NCBI GenBank assembly: GCA_946481965.1 | Contig: CAMLPN010000017.1 | Span: 1-40,408 of the forward strand | Direction: 5' to 3' | Length of the DNA: 40,408 nucleotides | From: an uncultured Neisseriaceae bacterium | Lineage (GTDB): Bacteria > Pseudomonadota > Gammaproteobacteria > Burkholderiales > Neisseriaceae | Part shown: positions 37,936-40,408 of the stretch, one piece after another | Numbering within the stretch: the first letter of the stretch is position 1 | Layout of the letters: every line of letters starts with the position of its first letter | The notes under the pieces: generated by a model | The model's input: only the letters and a program-made list of their open reading frames with translations | The model's database searches: none | What the model was told of the DNA's origin: nothing | Translations under genes and position numbers: made by a program

Positions 37936-39237
37936 TTAATTTATTTTTCGGTACCGACGCATAAACACCAGCCCGCTAATCGCTCCAATTAAGCATAATG
38001 GCATAATATAATACACTGCACCAATGGGGCTATAACTATTAAGCCATTGCACCAAGGGTAAAGTTATTGCGCCCACAATGGCATACGCCACATTGTAAGA
38101 AAATGAAATACCCGTGAAACGGATAACTGCAGGAAACATGCGTACCATGGCAGCCGAAACAATTCCGGCAACACCTGTAGCCAGACCAAGTAACAGATAT
38201 AAAATCGAAATTACACTATAACCATATAGCCCTAATGAAGAATAAAATATTGCTGCCATCACACCTGTCAGTACCGTGCCGATGGTAAACGCTCGACCAA
38301 CTCCTAATCGATCAGCCAAAAATCCATACAAAATACAACCCAGCATTTGCATTACAATTGCTATGCTTTGCATCTCAAATGCTTGAGCACTGGAAAAGCC
38401 AAATGTACCGGTTAGCAATTGTGGCATGGCCAGTAAAATAACCACTACACAACCAGTTAAAAACCAGGTCATCAACATACCAAGACAAATTGCTACTTTA
38501 TACTGACTGAGCAAAGTCTTAAGTGGTAACTCTGTTGCCAGTTGTTTGCGTTGCCGCATAGCCTGAAAAACCGGTGTTTCCTGTAGATAACTGCGTAAAT
38601 ACAAAGTCAGCAATCCAAATACACCACCCAGAATAAAAGGAATTCGCCACGCGCCATGCTGAATAGCTTCATTACTGAAATATTTGGTCATCAGCAGAGC
38701 AATTAATGAGCCCAACAAAATACCTAATGACAGACCACTGGTTAAAAAACCATTCGCCATGCCAATCCGTTTTTCAGGTACATGCTCCGACACAAAAGTC
38801 CAAGCAGCTGGTATTTCCCCACCAATTGCCACCCCCTGTACAATTCTTAAAATTAACAACAATACTGGTGCAGCATAACCAATCGTCGCAAAAGTGGGCA
38901 TTAATCCCAGAAATAATGTTGGCAGAGCCATCATCAAAATAGACAATGCAAACAGCCTTTTTCGCCCAAATAGATCACCAAAATGAGCCATCACAATACC
39001 GCCGAGAGGACGAAAAAGATAACCGGCTGCAAAAATACCGTATGTATTCAACATTGCCCAGAATTCACTTAATCCTTCCGGGAAAAACAGATTCGACAGT
39101 ACTTTGGCATAAAATACATAAATTACAAAATCATAAAATTCAAGAGCGCCACCAAACGATGATAATACCAACGTTCGTGTATCCTCCCGCGTTAGCAGCT
39201 TTTTTTCCACTTCTGTTTCCGCATTCAGGTTATTCAT
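37936..39237 (-). CDS. MFS transporter, metabolite:proton symporter (MHS) family
   Basis: The 433-residue protein has twelve membrane helices and the sugar-porter-like MFS loop motif GDLFGRKR after helix 2, with RPLGGIVMAHFGD before it. LSSFGGALEFYDFVIYVFYA in helix 1 and the RIVQGVAIGGEIPAAW segment of helix 4-5 place it with the MHS family (ProP, ShiA, KgtP, citrate carriers). SEHVPEKRIGMANG is another family feature. The substrate (an organic acid, osmolyte or amino acid) cannot be decided by eye. GAAGGT precedes the ATG at 39237. No catabolic genes are adjacent. Confidence 0.9.
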   Translation of the reverse strand: MNNLNAETEVEKKLLTREDTRTLVLSSFGGALEFYDFVIYVFYAKVLSNLFFPEGLSEFWAMLNTYGIFAAGYLFRPLGGIVMAHFGDLFGRKRLFALSILMMALPTLFLGLMPTFATIGYAAPVLLLILRIVQGVAIGGEIPAAWTFVSEHVPEKRIGMANGFLTSGLSLGILLGSLIALLMTKYFSNEAIQHGAWRIPFILGGVFGLLTLYLRSYLQETPVFQAMRQRKQLATELPLKTLLSQYKVAICLGMLMTWFLTGCVVVILLAMPQLLTGTFGFSSAQAFEMQSIAIVMQMLGCILYGFLADRLGVGRAFTIGTVLTGVMAAIFYSSLGLYGYSVISILYLLLGLATGVAGIVSAAMVRMFPAVIRFTGISFSYNVAYAIVGAITLPLVQWLNSYSPIGAVYYIMPLCLIGAISGLVFMRRYRKIN

Positions 39238-39704
39238 GCGACCTTCTCAATCCGGCAAATAAAAATAACAAAGGTTTATAACAGTACACCAAGACTTTTT
39301 CAAATGCTCATCATAAAAAATATTTAACCAATTCACTTGTTTTTAAAAAATTCAGATTGAATTTAAGCATCGTAAAAATGATCCAAGTTCATCTGATTAT
39401 GATCTTTTATAGTAAATATGGCTAGATTGTTGTCTAAGATAAAGACCATAAAATGAAAATAAAAAACCAAATAGCATAAAAAATTCTTGAGAGAACCAAA
39501 CTATCATTTAGCCCTACTTAAGAGTATTACCTGATTAATATTCATTATTAAATAAAATAATTCGTAGCTGCAATCTTCACTGTATTCAAACTTCACCAGC
39601 TAGTACATAACATATTGTCACCACCTTAAACAATCGTCTATCATTTTATCCGTAGCAAAATATTTATTCACCTTAACAGCCACTATCGGCAAACAGAGAA
39701 CACT
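39238..39704. other. AT-rich non-coding gap
   Basis: No coding-like frame that is not a shadow of the neighbouring DUF1653 gene, and no strong hairpin or repeat. It holds the divergent promoters of the MFS and DUF1653 genes, which I cannot place with confidence. Confidence 0.45.
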
Positions 39705-39914
39705 ATGCAACGTGGCATCTATCAACACTATAAAGGTAAACTGTATCAAGTTTTCGGCACAGCTCGGCATAGTGAGACAGAAGAAGAACTGGTAGTTTAT
39801 CAGTGTCTCTATGGAGATTATGCTCTTTGGGTTCGACCTAAACAGATGTTCAGCGAAACAGTTTGCATCAACGGTAAAGAACAACAACGATTTACCTTAA
39901 TACAGGAACTATAA
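39705..39914 (+). CDS. DUF1653 domain protein
   Basis: This 69-residue protein is one complete DUF1653 domain. It starts MQRGIYQHYKGKLYQVFGTA, continues ARHSETEEELVVYQCLYGDY and ALWVRPKQMF, the hallmark of the family, and ends near QRFTLIQEL. Members are small beta-rich proteins, widespread in bacteria, with no established function. The gene is single. The upstream sequence GAGAACACT before the ATG is a weak ribosome site. Confidence 0.88.
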   Translation: MQRGIYQHYKGKLYQVFGTARHSETEEELVVYQCLYGDYALWVRPKQMFSETVCINGKEQQRFTLIQEL

Positions 39915-40373
39915 ATATATTCAATATCAATAAACCCTAATTTAAAATGGTTAATATATTTTTTGTTATCCAACAGTGATTACAAATCACTATACATACT
40001 TGGCTTTTTTAAACCAGAAAATAGCAGAAAATATCATCTTAATGAGTTCGCCAACCCTAATGATGCTAAAGAAAGATTACACAAACAGCAACAATCAGAA
40101 GAAGCAACGACTATTAAAAGAGAATCTGACCATTTAGTCGATTTCTGTAGCTATTTTGACGCGTTAGACAGTCCTAATGGTATGTCTGTAGGTAATCTGG
40201 GTATTACTCCATTCAATCCAAGAAAGTATCTTTACCATGCTTATATCGAATACATCCGTAACACAGGGCTGAATAATCCCCTATCCCTTACCCAGTTCGG
40301 CACATCTTTAAGTTATGCAATGAACGAGAACGGCAAGCAATACATGAAGAAGCGCTTTACAGTAGGGGGTTAA
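39915..40373 (+). pseudogene. start-less fragment resembling the C-terminus of a phage/prophage primase-helicase
   Basis: The frame is open from 39915 to the stop at 40371-40373 with only a TTG (39963) as possible early start; the ATG at 39947 is out of frame. From about residue 48 of the TTG reading, it has the look of the C-terminal region of phage P4-type primases: ESDHLVDFCSYFDAL, GNLGITPFNPRKYLYHAYIE and NPLSLTQFGTSLSYAM, then a Lys/Arg-rich KQYMKKRFTVGG. No helicase Walker motifs lie upstream; the DNA there belongs to the DUF1653 gene. I infer a remnant of a lost prophage or integrative element. The family assignment rests on recalled resemblance, not alignment. Confidence 0.45.
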
Positions 40374-40408
40374 AACTAATTTAGAACTTAATTTAAACGC
40401 TAGTAAAG

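Overview
The window looks like a chromosomal segment of an AT-rich member of the Neisseriaceae. The main evidence is the block rpsB-tsf-pyrH-frr-uppS-cdsA-dxr-rseP-bamA-skp-lpxD-fabZ-lpxA on the minus strand, an order familiar from Neisseria, together with tonB-exbB-exbD, a short-form hisG and queF/yhhQ. Low GC, compact genes and long AT-rich gaps would fit Snodgrassella-like gut symbionts. The genus is an inference; no species was assigned by comparison.

Layout. (1) 1-3000: a gene-poor stretch with a possible gene tail, a small candidate ORF and a decayed membrane-protein remnant, then tonB-exbB-exbD on the plus strand. (2) 3000-5590: AT-rich DNA around one unrecognised membrane protein that appears to be an internal duplication. 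(3) 5589-18540, minus strand: translation (S2, EF-Ts, ribosome recycling), UMP kinase, undecaprenyl and CDP-diglyceride synthesis, isoprenoid precursor (Dxr), site-2 protease, BamA with the chaperone Skp, and lipid A/fatty acid enzymes. This is an envelope-building block read from rpsB towards lpxA. (4) 18600-23100: 5-formyl-THF cyclo-ligase, an AT-rich gap with a decayed gene, an NfsB-type nitroreductase, an orphan NERD-domain protein and tRNA-Leu(CAA). (5) 23936-28740: hisG, an NYN/OST-HTH RNA-binding nuclease-like gene and hisD in one tandem run, then a VOC-fold protein and a small lipoprotein. (6) 29161-33733, minus strand: purB, prfB with its programmed +1 frameshift, yhhQ and queF, the last led by a preQ1-I riboswitch. 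(7) 34000-39240: aroG, ftsE-ftsX, grxC, secB and an MHS-type MFS transporter. (8) 39700-end: a DUF1653 protein and a start-less fragment resembling the C-terminus of a phage primase.

Functional links. TonB-ExbB-ExbD powers outer-membrane receptors that BamA inserts and Skp escorts. LpxA, LpxD and FabZ balance lipid A against phospholipid, and CdsA feeds the latter. Dxr and UppS supply the lipid carrier. QueF and YhhQ make and import queuosine precursors under one riboswitch. Most genes are housekeeping. The least ordinary items are the NYN/OST/AT-hook protein lodged between hisG and hisD, the duplicated membrane protein, the NERD/zinc-ribbon orphan and several decayed coding remnants in the AT-rich gaps. 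I do not see a multi-gene system that I could call new.
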